Source: Nemania diffusa
Taxonomy: Eukaryota > Ascomycota > Sordariomycetes > Xylariales > Xylariaceae
Length of the DNA: 64,000 bases
Direction of reading: 5' to 3'
NCBI GenBank assembly: GCA_038501195.1
Contig: JBBPUQ010000007.1
Coordinates: 4,255,501-4,319,500, forward strand
Each line of letters starts with the position of its first letter. The first letter of the stretch is position 1. This document shows positions 13,838 through 25,400 of this stretch, piece after piece. Both the position numbers and the translations under genes were made by a program. Under the pieces are notes generated by a model. The model ran no database searches, was not told the DNA's origin, and was given only the letters and a program-made list of their open reading frames with translations.

Positions 13838-15374
13838 TCAGTCCAGCTCAGAATCAGGCAGGACGATCTCCAGAAAACCAACCTGGCTGCGACAGTCCCA
13901 GGTCTTTCTTAGCATCAGTCCGGCGCGATCAATGAGCTCTCGTAACTCGGCTGGCTTACTCGATGCCGTTTATAATGGACATCATAACGAAATCACGGTG
14001 GTGGGAGTACCTCGTATAATATCCCCAATTCGCGGGTAACGGGAAAGAGGCCGGAAGCAGCTCACTGCAGCCCGTAGTCGTATTCATGACGTGGTCGCTT
14101 TCGCACACAGGGATGCTAGTTTCTTTATTCATCCCCCTTTCCTTGTGAGAGCAAGGTTTGCACAGCTTACTATATCATAATTCGACTTCGCGGTCCCATC
14201 GACGGCTTAATACTACTGAGGATTTTCACACAGTAGTCATCAGACCAATCATGCAGGATATGACGAAGCCAATAAACATCAGCATTCACAATAGGGTTTG
14301 TGTTGAAAAAATCATGCGGCACGAATTGGGCCAGGTGATCCCCAGGGGAAATCTAACTCGATTGTTAGCACATTTTATAATTCCTTGGAAAGTTATATGC
14401 ATGCCGTATAGGTGAGCCTGGCCAAAGACGCGCCCGCCTACAGCCATAGCAAGCCCAAAGATGCTATGCTCTGGACGTTTAATCAGTGTAGCGGCCTTCG
14501 AATCGCCGCATGCTTTCTCCAGCTCCGCACCAAATACTCCGGGGTATGCAGATGATCCACCGTGGGAGGAATTATTGCCTGCCTGTAGGGCGTCCACGCT
14601 AACTTCCTCTTCGAGCCAGTCCCAGCGTGCCTTATCCTTCCTAAGTGCATCTTGCTAAGCCGTCCCGTAACCTCATACGATGGGCCTTTGTTAGTGTCGT
14701 GGAGATAGCGTGGTAGTTGATCAGAGCTACTGTAGAGATCGAGTCCACTGCAAAGGCAGATGTCAGCTCGCGCAAAGTTACAAGATCGTGATAATCAAAC
14801 GTACAATAGCACAATATAAGCACGTAGGGGTTTTTTGTTCACTAAGGAAGCCGTGATTCTGTTGTGGGCAAATACATCCTCTTCCTTTTTAGAGAAGAGA
14901 TAGATCGAGCAGAGATAGCGCATAAGACGAGCTGTGAATATTTCCACGCGGTTAGCATATCTATCCCTAAACCCGTATTATAATGACGGAGAGCTAGACG
15001 CCTTATTTTAAATCCCACCTTTATATCCTCTAGAAAGTAGAAGCAAGGGTCTTGACATCAATGCCTTTGTCGCCGCTCTTAGCAATAATGTCCGGTACAC
15101 GTTTATCTGCAATCATGTGCAGGGCCCGCGCTTCGAAATATTGCGACGAAACTTCGAGTAGTCGATTCTGTGGCTCGCTGATTAGCTCAGTAAGAAGCCC
15201 CGCGGGGGGGCGAGCAGTGTCCTCTGTGCGTCAAAGAGGGGTTTCGTCGGCGGTAAAGATTCATTTTCTGCGATTGGCGAATGCTTCAAGTTGACCTAAT
15301 TCGCAATGGCCGTCTTGGATAAGACCTCCTAACTGAAGTAGCCGATGGGAATCATCATCTAGTTGAGTAGCCAT
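13838..15374 (-). pseudogene. O-methyltransferase pseudogene (SAM-binding core deleted)
   Basis: Minus-strand frames spell a fungal class I-like O-methyltransferase in pieces. The start is ATG at 15374 (MATQLDDDSHRLL). Next come the dimerisation-domain stretch ISEPQNRLLEVSSQYFEARA and RLMRYLCSIYLFSKKEEDVF. Then follow KARWDWLEEEV, EHSIFGLAMAVGGRVFGQ, GADVYW-like NADVYWLRHILHDWSDDYC, MNTTTGCSELLPASFPLP, and a C-terminus GFLEIVLPDSELD ending at a TGA at 13838-13840. It is broken by at least two in-frame stops near the start, several frameshifts, and an internal deletion near 14310-14350 where DFPW runs almost directly into PHDFF. That deletion removes the glycine-rich SAM-binding motif. It would have methylated a phenol of the cluster product. 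Confidence 0.85.
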
Positions 15375-15804
15375 GGTGCGCTTGTACCGATATGGCAAAT
15401 CCAAGATATAGGTTACAGCTGTATTAAACAAGGACGACCTCAGTAAGATGATACTAATAAACTGGATAATTTTGTAATTTGTGGTAGCTAGTTAACCCTA
15501 TAGATACGGTGGTAACTAACAAAAGCATTTGACAGTGCTTAGGCGAACCGGTCAAAAGGGTTCACCGTTCTGGTGGCTTCTTTGACCCCGGACCAGAGAC
15601 CCGAGTAAACCGTCAAGGCTGGGACCTTTCAGCTCTTTGGGACCCGCGGAGTTAGGCTAGAGATAGCTGAGAAAATGGCTGATAAAGTAATGTTTGGATA
15701 ATATGTATCTTCATCAAGTGTATTAAACAATGATTAAAACATCCTAAGTTTAATGAATCTTGGCTGGCTCTAACTATTCCATTCTATTCAATGAATTAGT
15801 GACC
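15375..15804. promoter_or_regulatory. Promoter region of FAD monooxygenase 2
   Basis: 430 bp between the pseudogene start and monooxygenase 2. It contains CCGGACC (15588-15594), then ACCCGAGTAAA (15599-15609), a split version of the motif at 12094 and 22077. It also holds an ACCGGT at 15547. Confidence 0.45.
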
Positions 15805-18766
15805 ATGGCACTCGCAATACCCCCTAGTACATGGGAGAATGGGTTCAAACAACCGGCAACAGGCCGGCCCTGGGAGTTTGATCATACGCGGGAAGATGGT
15901 GGTGATATTGTTGACGATGACTCACAAGTATATGTGATGCCACCTTCAAAGGAAATCGTGACATCGGATGTGCACAATGACCTTGGAATCAACGTTATTC
16001 GAACTTGGCCATCAATCTACGACGGGTCAAATAATCCGCATGGAGTTCCTAGTTGGTGGGCGCCACTTGAGCAGGTTGATGTCCTGATTGTTGGAGGTAC
16101 AGAGTCAGAGTACATCTTGAAGGAGAGATAATATGCTAACTAGAACTTGGAATAGCTGGACCGAGCGGGCTTGCTGTAGCAACTAGTCTGGCAAGACAGG
16201 GGGTCTCATTCCGAATCATCGGTAAGACATTCGCCGATATAACGTTGGAGCTAGGGAATGTACTGAGATACTGCTTGTAGACAAATCAGACGCGCCTCTA
16301 GCAGCAGGCAAGCAAACCCCACCCCTGCGTATCATCGACGACGGCGCTAAAGAGGCGTACAAATATAGGTCGAGCTGACGGCGTTCAGCCACGATTCCTT
16401 GGTTAGTCACTAGGGCTTTTATAATCCCCTTTGTAGTATGAATTAAATAGAGCCACCAATTGCCTAAGTGGGCAGCTACAAGCTCCCAAATCCTAGAAAT
16501 TGTCATTATTAGTGGACATTATTGACCCTAGTGTTGGGAATAGAGACCATCGCCACGTTTGGTCTTGAGGCGGAAATTTCCGAAGAAGGCCCCTTGATCG
16601 AAAGGACAGCCATATATAAAGACGGTGAGAAGTTGGTATTTAACCGCTCTCATCAGTCCGATTCACGCTACCGTGGGCTGCACATAATTACGCAAGGCCA
16701 AATCGAACGAATCTATATTCGCGACTTAGCTCGTCATAAATCAATAGTCGAGCGTAGTACTGTGCTGAGCGAGTATACGGTCAGAACCGAACCAAGCGAA
16801 ACCTACCCTGTCCAAGCTACCATCAAGAATTTATATACAGCTGACACACAGACCGTCCAAGCTAAGTTTCTTATTGGGTCTGATGGCGCGGCGAGTATGA
16901 TTCGAAAGGGATTGAACATTCCATTCGACGGAGTCAGTACAGGAATCTACTGGGGTATTATGGATTGTATTTTTGTCACCGACTACCCACACGCTTGGGT
17001 ATTTGGGTACGTTAGCCCATGCTAATGAAGTACGAAAAGCACTAACACACCTCGATAGGAGTGTCATTAGTTCGAAGCACGGAGGCTGCGTAATCATTCC
17101 CAGAGAAGATGGATACATAAGGTATTTATCAATCATAAGCGCATCCAACTATCCTTTCTAATGACTTTAGGTTGTATACTCAATTAGACATATCCATGAC
17201 CGGATCCCTGGCAGCATCGAGGCAAGCAAAAGACCCAGCGTTCAATGAAGCTGGCGGGAAGATCGACATACACTCTATCACCCCGGAAGAGGTTCTAGAG
17301 CAGGCAAACAAGATATTTTCTCCCTATAAGCTCAAATTCGGAGCCCCTTTAAGTTGGTTCGCAATTTGGAAAAGTAAGAATGACGAGGTCATGTTAGAGA
17401 CAAAAAGGCGAAGGCTTATATGTTCACACAGTTTCGGAGAGAGTCGCCCGATCTTATTCGTCTCAGGACAACCGGGTTCATCTGGTTGGAGATGCAGCGT
17501 GAGTTTATTTCTCTTATTTACCTATAGTGTCTTATTCGAAACTATCCAGATTGCTAACATCTATGTAATTAACAGGCAGTGAGTTGTACCCTGGAGTTAT
17601 TTTTCCTGTTTTGGCGACTTTCAAGGCATTCACTTGAGTTCCGAGCCAGGATTTTGTCTCGATGCCTCCGAATCTCTCCTAACTCACTCAAGAAAAATCA
17701 ATAACTGACTGGGAGTTCCTAAAGTGTTCATAGTGTCATGGGGGCCTTTGGTCTCAATGCATCAATCATCGATGGAGCGAACCTCGCGTGGAAAATTGGT
17801 CTCGCTGCGCAGGGGAGAGCCAAGACGGATGCCCTGTTGCCTACGTATAACAGCGAAAGACGTCAGCACGCCGTGAAGATCATCGAAGTATCCGGTACGT
17901 ACCTACGATTTGTCTGCGGCTCCGATCTCCACGTCCCAGATCTTCGAAACGTCGAGGACCTCAACGAAAGAATGCCGAACGGTGCCGACGGATATGCAAC
18001 GAATAGTACTGAGAATGAGGGCCGCGCGGTGAATGGTGGAAATTCCAATGGCTATCTAACCAATGGTCGGGGAGAGAACGGCAATTTATACAAAGATAGC
18101 AAGTCAACTGGAAAGGTTGCTTGCCAAAAACTTGAAGAATCAGACAGAGAAGAGAGCCTCGAGTTCTTATCCAACTTTTTCAAGTCCAACGGATCGTTTC
18201 TATTAGGGGTGGACTGCCCATACGGAAAATCTGTTATCCGGCCAGAGCCCATCGAGTCGGCAACTCGGCCCCTCAGCGTCAAACCGGGAGTTCGCGCACC
18301 AAATCCGCGCGTCTGTTTTGCTGCCGGAAACACCGGGTATTTATACGATAAGTTTAAGATCGGGCCAGCGGCACGGTTTCACATTGTGGTCTTTGGATCG
18401 TCTCTCTGCGGGCGGCAGATACAGAATAATCTACGCTCGTTTGCCGATATGCTACGAGCCCCTAAGGGTTTCTACCAACGATTTGGGGGCGCGAGTATGT
18501 TCAACATCGTACTCGTGGCTAAGCTTATGCCGTTTGAGCTAGTGAATCTACCACCCAAAGCAACAGAACTCGTAGATTTGCTTCGTGGCGAAGCGGAGGT
18601 AGTATATGACGATAGGCCCCCGGATGAGGATGCACATACTACCTACGGAGTAAATCATGCAAAGGGAGGTATGGTCATTATTAGGCCTGATTTATGGGTT
18701 GGTATGACTGCGTTCCCGGACGAGACGGACAGGGTAGCAGACTACTTTGCAGGCTTCCTTGTTTAG
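15805..18766 (+). CDS. FAD-dependent aromatic monooxygenase 2 (phenol 2-monooxygenase type), possibly impaired
   Basis: Nine exons: 15805-16096, 16156-16221, 16281-16307, 16369-16401, 16544-17006, 17059-17121, 17171-17373, 17432-17498 and 17725-18766. They total 2256 nt or 751 aa with all phases consistent. Seen: VGAGPSGLAVATSL (about residue 97), AGRADGVQPRFLE, the VGSDGAAS FAD motif, EHGG-like CVIIPREDGYIR, LVGDAA then VHSVMGAFGLNASI, and a C-terminal thioredoxin-like domain. The ~90-residue N-terminal extension is longer than in monooxygenase 1. Oddities: intron 16308-16368 starts with GC rather than GT. Introns 16402-16543 (142 nt) and 17499-17724 (226 nt) are much longer than the other introns of this gene (49-61 nt), and the latter joins with apparent loss of one residue in the GD-motif region. 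The gene may be functional, but this junction is suspect. It likely hydroxylates an aromatic polyketide. Confidence 0.78.
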
Positions 18767-20171
18767 GCTGATGTACAGAATATTATGTAACTAGCGAGCT
18801 ATCAAAGTACTAAATCCTAATCAAGCTAGGACTAAACCCGGGCCCTGACCCGGCCTATATAAGCCAGCAGAGTAGAAACTGCTGGTCTAGGGAGATCTCT
18901 CATCCTTGTACAATAACGATAAGTTATCTCTAGCATCACTAGCAGGCTGGATTGCGACATGAGCTCTCAGAGGATATGATACCTAGCGCACATAATAAGG
19001 CATTTAGTCACGTAGATTATCATCACTTAAATATATTAGTAGGACAGTACATGTATATTATTTGTAAGGACGCCGCAGTCCAAGGCGTATGTGACGAGGG
19101 CTGATCCTAGGGCTTGGAAATTTACCAGTTCAGCTAATAATTCTCTTGGTCTCTCACGGTTCATGGCCTTCCCTTGGCCCTATCGGTTCTCCTTGCAGGA
19201 GGCAATAGGCCTATGTGACCTATTTGCTTCAATAGGATTCGTATAGAGAGTTAGGGGTGTATACACTATTTTACAACTAACAGACTTCTTGGCCTGGTAG
19301 GCCGTATGACAGCTTCCTTTTAGCGTAGACTTTAACCTCACTAGTCACCCTTTTCAAGTAGTATACTTTAAAGCTATGAATACGAGAAGCAGCCGAGGCT
19401 CATTAAGCAGGTTTAATTTCAATACATGAAGTATGCATAGAATGAACAGTTTATTCCTTTCGTTATCTAAGTTAATCATATTGTATACTACGTCGGGTTG
19501 TTTTATCACGTTGCATTTCCACCAGGACAACGATCTAACACAATACCGGGTTACCACATTTTTTTATTGAAAATGTTAGAAATTGCCGCCCCGCTATCTT
19601 TGGACTATTTTTCCTGGTTTTAGCTATTTCATTTTTCGCTTTACAATTTCCATATTCAGCCCCCCTTGCTTGGGGCTACTAACGCACAAAGACTAACCAC
19701 AGTTGGATGTTAGAGGCATGCTTATATTGTACTTATTCTTGTTGTGGATAGCATTCGTATTTTAATGTACACTTCTTAGAATTGGTTCTAGATAGATTTT
19801 TAGCCTCTAGCCGAGTATCATAAGCAAGGAAAAGGGGGTTTTTTTGTCATTGGTCAGTGCTCACCTTTCAATTTTCCAATTATCGCCCAAAAGAGGTACC
19901 AATATCATCTATGTCTCTTTGAAGCTCCAGCCCGCTATTTTTAGACAACACATAATATTCCGCAAACGTACCCTCGATAATTAGACACATTGACAAGTCG
20001 ATGAATACGTATTCGGCACAACAGATCATTCATTGCCCCTTTTGTGATAGCGTAAGCTGCCAAGCCACATCATAAGCCACAGATATGTGGCGCAAACTGA
20101 GCCACAACCTTGGAATTTTCTTCTCCTTTAGTCAGCCAATTCCTTAGCTAGACAGCGACAGCGCCGGTTTA
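18767..20171. other. 1.4-kb AT-rich intergenic region
   Basis: No gene supported. A small stem (CCAGCAG...CTGCTGG) lies at about 18864-18885. Minus-strand bases near 20025-20065 read as a short dehydrogenase-like fragment, too short to call. Confidence 0.35.
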
Positions 20172-21820
20172 CTATTTCAAAAACCCGTCGCGCTGCCATC
20201 TACGAATATACTCTATGATCAGCTCCTTTTGCAGGCCACATGACCACAGTAAGGAATTTGACGCGGCACGCGCTTTCGCTGTGTCCAGCGTTACTGCCCC
20301 CCCAGCCAATTCATGAAAGTGGTCCCTATAGAAAGTCTCTAACGAGCGAATTTCCCCGTCCAACGCCACACGCTGCAGCCACTGCTCGAACGGAATCATG
20401 AATTGTCGCTGCAGGTGCATCTCATGCGCCATAATGGTGAAGATATCTCTGAGCGGCTGGCGCACAGGGTTCTCGAGATGAAGAAAGGTGTTCATCTTCC
20501 CTCTGCGCAGTAACATTTCACTCAGCGAGGACGCGGCTCGGTCGACTGGTATCCACGATGCCACCTTGACGAGCGAGTTAGTTATGTACTGCTCTTTTCG
20601 TCTTCAAATATTCTGTAGTATTTAATCACTTACCCCTTTTAGGTTAGGAAACGCCCCTATCTTTTGACTAGCCCGTACTAGTGCTGGTATATGCTCTTCG
20701 GTCTTCCATATACCAGATGTTCTTTCCGGACCACTGAGTTGTCCCACGCGAACTACCACGGGCTCGACCCCTGACGAGCGAGCACTGTGTTACGTGATCA
20801 AGGTATATCTCGCATACCCATTTCGCCTCCGCATAGCCCATTGACGGTGAGGCAAGGGGGTCCTGTATAGTCGATTCGGGTACGATAGCCAAGGCCAAAA
20901 CCGTGATACATAGGTAGCGTGGATAAGTTTACCCAGTCAACTTCTTCATCGTTAGAGAACTCGTGACACGCAGCATACCCAAGAAGATATCTGTGGGTGA
21001 GAAATATCGGCTTCGGACTACCATATTCAGAGTCAGCCGATGCCTCAGTGATCTAATTACGGCTTTACCTACAGACCAGTAGTGCCAGATGAATGGAGTA
21101 TAAGAGCAGTTCGTTGTCCGTTATGTTTCTGGTGTCGAGGTTCATCTCTAGAAAACTCTCAGTTCTGGCTGTTTCCGTTGTTGTATGTCATGAATGAGAA
21201 ATACGGCTTAACCTGCACTACCTGGGCTAAGTTATTGATATCTTCGGATAACGAAAGTCTAGTTCTTTGAGAAACTAGAATCGCCGCGGAATTTGTCTTC
21301 TTCAGTAGATGTAATACGCTTGGTGAACTTAGGCGAGCAGAAATTAGCAAGGCCTATATATTCTTTGTGTCAGTTTCCTAAAGCGAGTTTCAAAACTTCA
21401 GACACTCACTGGTATATCCATAGATAGAAGTGCCGCAAGATGAATGAATAGTCCAACACTATTTTCCACATATATGGCGATCGGCCTCTGCTGACCAAGC
21501 TCTGCATCTCGGTTGGTCAATATGACTGCTTTACAGATCCAACTAGCACAGCTGCGAACCATCTCGTCAAGCTGTCCAAAGGTTATCTTAGATACTCCAT
21601 AGTTGTGATCTTCCCTCCCCATGTGGGTGACCACGTTTAATTCGGATTGAAATGCGAAAGTATGATGAGGGTTCTGGTTTACATTGAACCGGATCAAGTC
21701 TGGTAGGGACGATATCTCACTCTGCACACCACTCTCGACGATATCGCTACTGGATGGTGACGCTGGAGACCTTGGATTGAAAACGGGCCTCCTGAAACAG
21801 GAGTGGCCGTGTTTTCCCAT
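20172..21820 (-). pseudogene. NRPS-like (adenylation-thiolation-reductase) pseudogene with large internal deletion
   Basis: Minus strand, divergent from the PKS. The N-terminus (ATG at 21820) begins an adenylation domain: LPDLIRFNVNQNPHHTF, then ITFGQLDEMVRS and IAIYVENSVGLFIHLAALLS. A normal intron (21354-21409) joins ISARLSSPSVLHLLKKTNSA. After an in-frame TGA come the AMP-binding core ALILHSSGTTGL, a TAG, and SPKPIFLTHRYLLGYAA to LSTLPMYHGFGL. The sequence then jumps near 20890 into the NAD-binding reductase domain: ALAIVPESTIQDP, SMGYAEAKW, then in another frame VVVRVGQLSGPERTSGIWK, ending WIPVDRAASSLSEMLL to WQRDGFLK. The second half of the adenylation domain, the whole carrier domain and the front of the reductase are missing. 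Intact relatives reduce a carboxylic acid to an aldehyde. It is clearly dead. Confidence 0.87.
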
Positions 21821-22489
21821 GTTGGTGACTGGAGCTGGCCGAGCAAACTTTTAGTTACGCCACTTTCAGTGACATATAAGCTAGGCATTAGACCCATCGA
21901 CGATGAAAAATAGTTCATTAGGCGCACCCACTTACATTGTGAATCAACGGGAATACTAAACACTACTGTTAGATTACGAGTCCTAACATCATTGATATCG
22001 CAGGTGGTTCTAGCCGCTCCTAGCCGTTTTGAGACTGGGATATATTAATCAGCCTAGCTCTGCTAAGGAACGCGGCTCCGGACCCGAGTACTCAATTAGC
22101 CTTTCACGTGGTGGCGTCTGAATGGCTTGGCTAGTGCCTAGGTATTGAGAGCTGAGTAACACGTTCAAAACAATGTAAGACAGGGGCGAATTTTCTATTG
22201 TGTCCCAATATGTAGACATAAATACAAGTAAGCATATAGATAGCGATATTATGATAGATAAAAAGGAAGGAAAGTAGCTCGCAGACCCGTAAAGGATCCA
22301 ATAGTACATATATAGACATTGGAGTGGGGTTTACTAGTCTCTCTTTTTGAACGCCCTGCAAGTTTACGCCTTCAACAGACGTCGCTGGGAATACAGTCGA
22401 GGGCAACCCTCACAGTTCATAACCGCGCTTGCACAGCCCCATAACTTTCTCTCATTTCTAGATTGTTTAGTTTTCCTTAGAGCTTAGAC
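21821..22489. promoter_or_regulatory. Divergent promoter of PKS and NRPS-like pseudogene
   Basis: 669 bp. It carries TCCGGACCCGAGTA at 22077-22090, identical over 14 bases to 12094-12107. Short open frames here have no coding character. Confidence 0.55.
22077..22090. promoter_or_regulatory. Shared cluster motif in the PKS promoter
   Basis: TCCGGACCCGAGTA, an exact copy of the site upstream of the dehydrogenase. It lies about 400 bp before the PKS start and 260 bp before the NRPS-like start, so it could serve both directions. Confidence 0.5.
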
Positions 22490-25400
22490 ATGAAGAGTAT
22501 AATTCCCGGCGATATCCTTCTCTTCAACGGGCAGGGCTCGAAAGAGCACCTCTCTGATCGAGATACGGTCGCTGAATTAAAAAAGCTTCTTGGGGATACG
22601 AATTCATCATTCAAGTTATTCTTGCAACAATGCTTAGATGCTTTTCACTTCGAGTGTTCTAATCTAAATGATATAGAACGAATGGTTCTGGGCTATGACT
22701 CTTCTGAGTTTTACGAGAACACCGAAGCCCTCTTTTTCCCATCGGATGCAACTCGATCACACCCTGTTGCCGAGACAATATCTCTATACATGCATCAGAT
22801 CCTTGAGTTGATTGTATACGCGGTGCAGAGCAAAGTCCATCCTCGAATTACCGAAGTAACTGGTGTCTGTACCGGTCTAGTTTCTGCTGTTTTGGCCGCA
22901 TCAACTTTATCATATCAGTCACCGGAATTTCTTGATTCGGCTCTCCACGGTTTTCGGCTATCATTTTGGGTTGGTCTCAGATCCGCAGCTGCTTGTCATG
23001 ACTTGCCTGCTGATCTGGCACCCCACTCTGCGTGGGTGCTGAGCACATTTGGCTGGCCGATCAACGAGTTACAAATGGCGTTGACAGAATTTGGCAGCGA
23101 GCAGTACCCGGTAATTTGTAAACTACGGAATAAATTGAAACAACTCCCGCTGACTATTTAACAGGAAATACATCGTACAGTCCAAATTTCTGCTATTTTC
23201 GACAATGATATCCACTCTTTGAGTGGCCCTGGGAAGATCCTAGCGGATTTCAGATCTACCATGATTCCTTCTTCTATTCAATGTCGTACAGCCCATGTCC
23301 ATGGGTTCTATCACGGTGGCTCACGCATGGTCGGTGTGGTGGAACAAGTCTTGCGCGATGTTAAGAGGAGAAACATCAACTTTCCTACATGGGATGCCCT
23401 CCACGCCCCCTTGAGATCATCGACTACTGGAGATCGTATGATTAAAGGGATTAGCTGTCGATCTCTACTTGAAACAGTTCTCTCAAGTATATTTGTGGAG
23501 GTCTGTAACTGGAAGAAGACGCGTGAGAACTTTTTTGAGGAAGCTTTTAAATACCTCGAGCACGATCCTAATGCTAGATATCGACTGTTGTGCGTTGGTC
23601 CGGGAACGAGATCTCTTCTTCAAGTTGCGCCCATTCATAATCAGCTAAGTATTGTTGGCTCTGTACCGGAGCTTGCGGGGGATGACATGGATGATATGAT
23701 AGCCATAGTTGGTACATCCATCAATTACCCAGGGGCCAATTGCATGGAACAACTATGGGACGTGCTTGAGAAGGCACAATGCACTGCTTCCAAGGTAAGT
23801 TCGGATATCCGCCGCACTAATCGTATTATAGTTCAGATCTAACTAAGAGTAATTCAGATTCCATCATCGCGCTTTGATATATCATCGCAGCTTAGCAACA
23901 GACATGGAAACTTCCTAGATGATCCATTCCAATTCGATTCTGCGTTCTTCAACATTTCTCCTCGAGAGGCTAAATCTATGGATCCCCAACATCGTCTTCT
24001 GCTACAAGCAGCTTTTGAAGCCCTAGAGGACTCGGGCTATTCCCCTGATTCCACCCCATCTTTTCAGAAAGAAACCTTCGGGGTCTTTGTTGGCGTTGCA
24101 ACGAATGATTATGTCGATAACTTAAGACAAGATATTGACGTATACTACAGTCCAGGAACCCTTAGGGCCTTTCTAAGCGGGAGAATTTCTTATGCATTCG
24201 ACTTTCTCGGCCCATCTGTCGTTGTTGACACAGCGTGCTCATCATCTATGGTTGCTCTTCATCAAGCCTGCCAGGCTCTCCGATCTGGTGAGTGTACTGC
24301 GGCGTTAGCAGGTGGCGTGAACACTATCACTAGTCCTGATGTAAGTAATACACGCCTAAATATTTGTTAATATTGCTACTGATATCTATCTAGATGTACA
24401 GTGGCCTCGCTCGTGCCCATTTTCTCAGTCCAACGGGACAGTGCAAACCGTTTGATGCTGCGGCTGATGGATACTGTAGGGCTGAAGGCTGTGGGCTAGT
24501 AGTTGTCAAAAAGTTATCAGATGCAATCCAGGAAAACGACAATATCTATGGAGTGATTCGTGGAATCGGGGTCAATCAGTGTGGTACAGCAAAATCGATA
24601 ACACACCCAGATCATAAAACCCAGGCAGCTTTGTTTTCGAGACTCCTGAGCTCAAGCCGGACAGACCCAGACACCATTTCGGTAGTCGAGGCGCATGGAA
24701 CAGGGACTCAGGCCGGCGACTTCGCTGAAATCTTGAGTCTGGGTACCACTTTTGGGCCTCGGTCTCCAACAAATCCGCTGCACGTGAGCTCGATCAAAGG
24801 CAATATTGGCCATGCAGAGGCTGCGGCCGGAATGGCAGGTATTTCTAAGCTACTGGCGATGATCCAAAAAGGCCAGATACCCCCTCAGGCTTCATTTAAG
24901 TCTCTCAATCCTCGCCTTGCCGACCATATTCATAATATGGTGATCCCTACGGAACTCACTGAATGGGCGAGACCCAAGAATAATTCTCCACGAAGAGCTA
25001 TGCTGTGTAACTTTGGAGCAGCAGGGTCAAATTCAGGCCTGATTCTCGAAGAATACATGCCAAAAATGAAGGCTAGGCTAGGGGCTAAAGAGCCGGCACG
25101 AAATCGATCTTACCAATTCTTAAACCTCTCAGCAAAAAGTGAGAAGGCGTTGCAGCTCCTTAAAGACAAGTTTATTTCCCGAATCGAAGGTCATCCAGAA
25201 ATAAATATCAATGACCTTTGCTTTACAGCGAATGCACGGAGGCAAGCCCATGACGGATTCCGCCTGTCAGCCACTGGAGCGAACTCGACCCAACTTGCTG
25301 ATTCACTGCGCCGGTCTATAGCTAGTCAGCCAGAATCTGTTAAGAACCTATCTCGAAAGTCGATTTTTATTTTCTCTGGCCAGGGGCATGCGCGAAAAGG

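Noticed and set aside
20025..20065. Minus-strand YAITKGAMND-like stretch resembling an SDR active site
   Set aside because: Only about a dozen residues match and the surroundings contain stops; could be chance.
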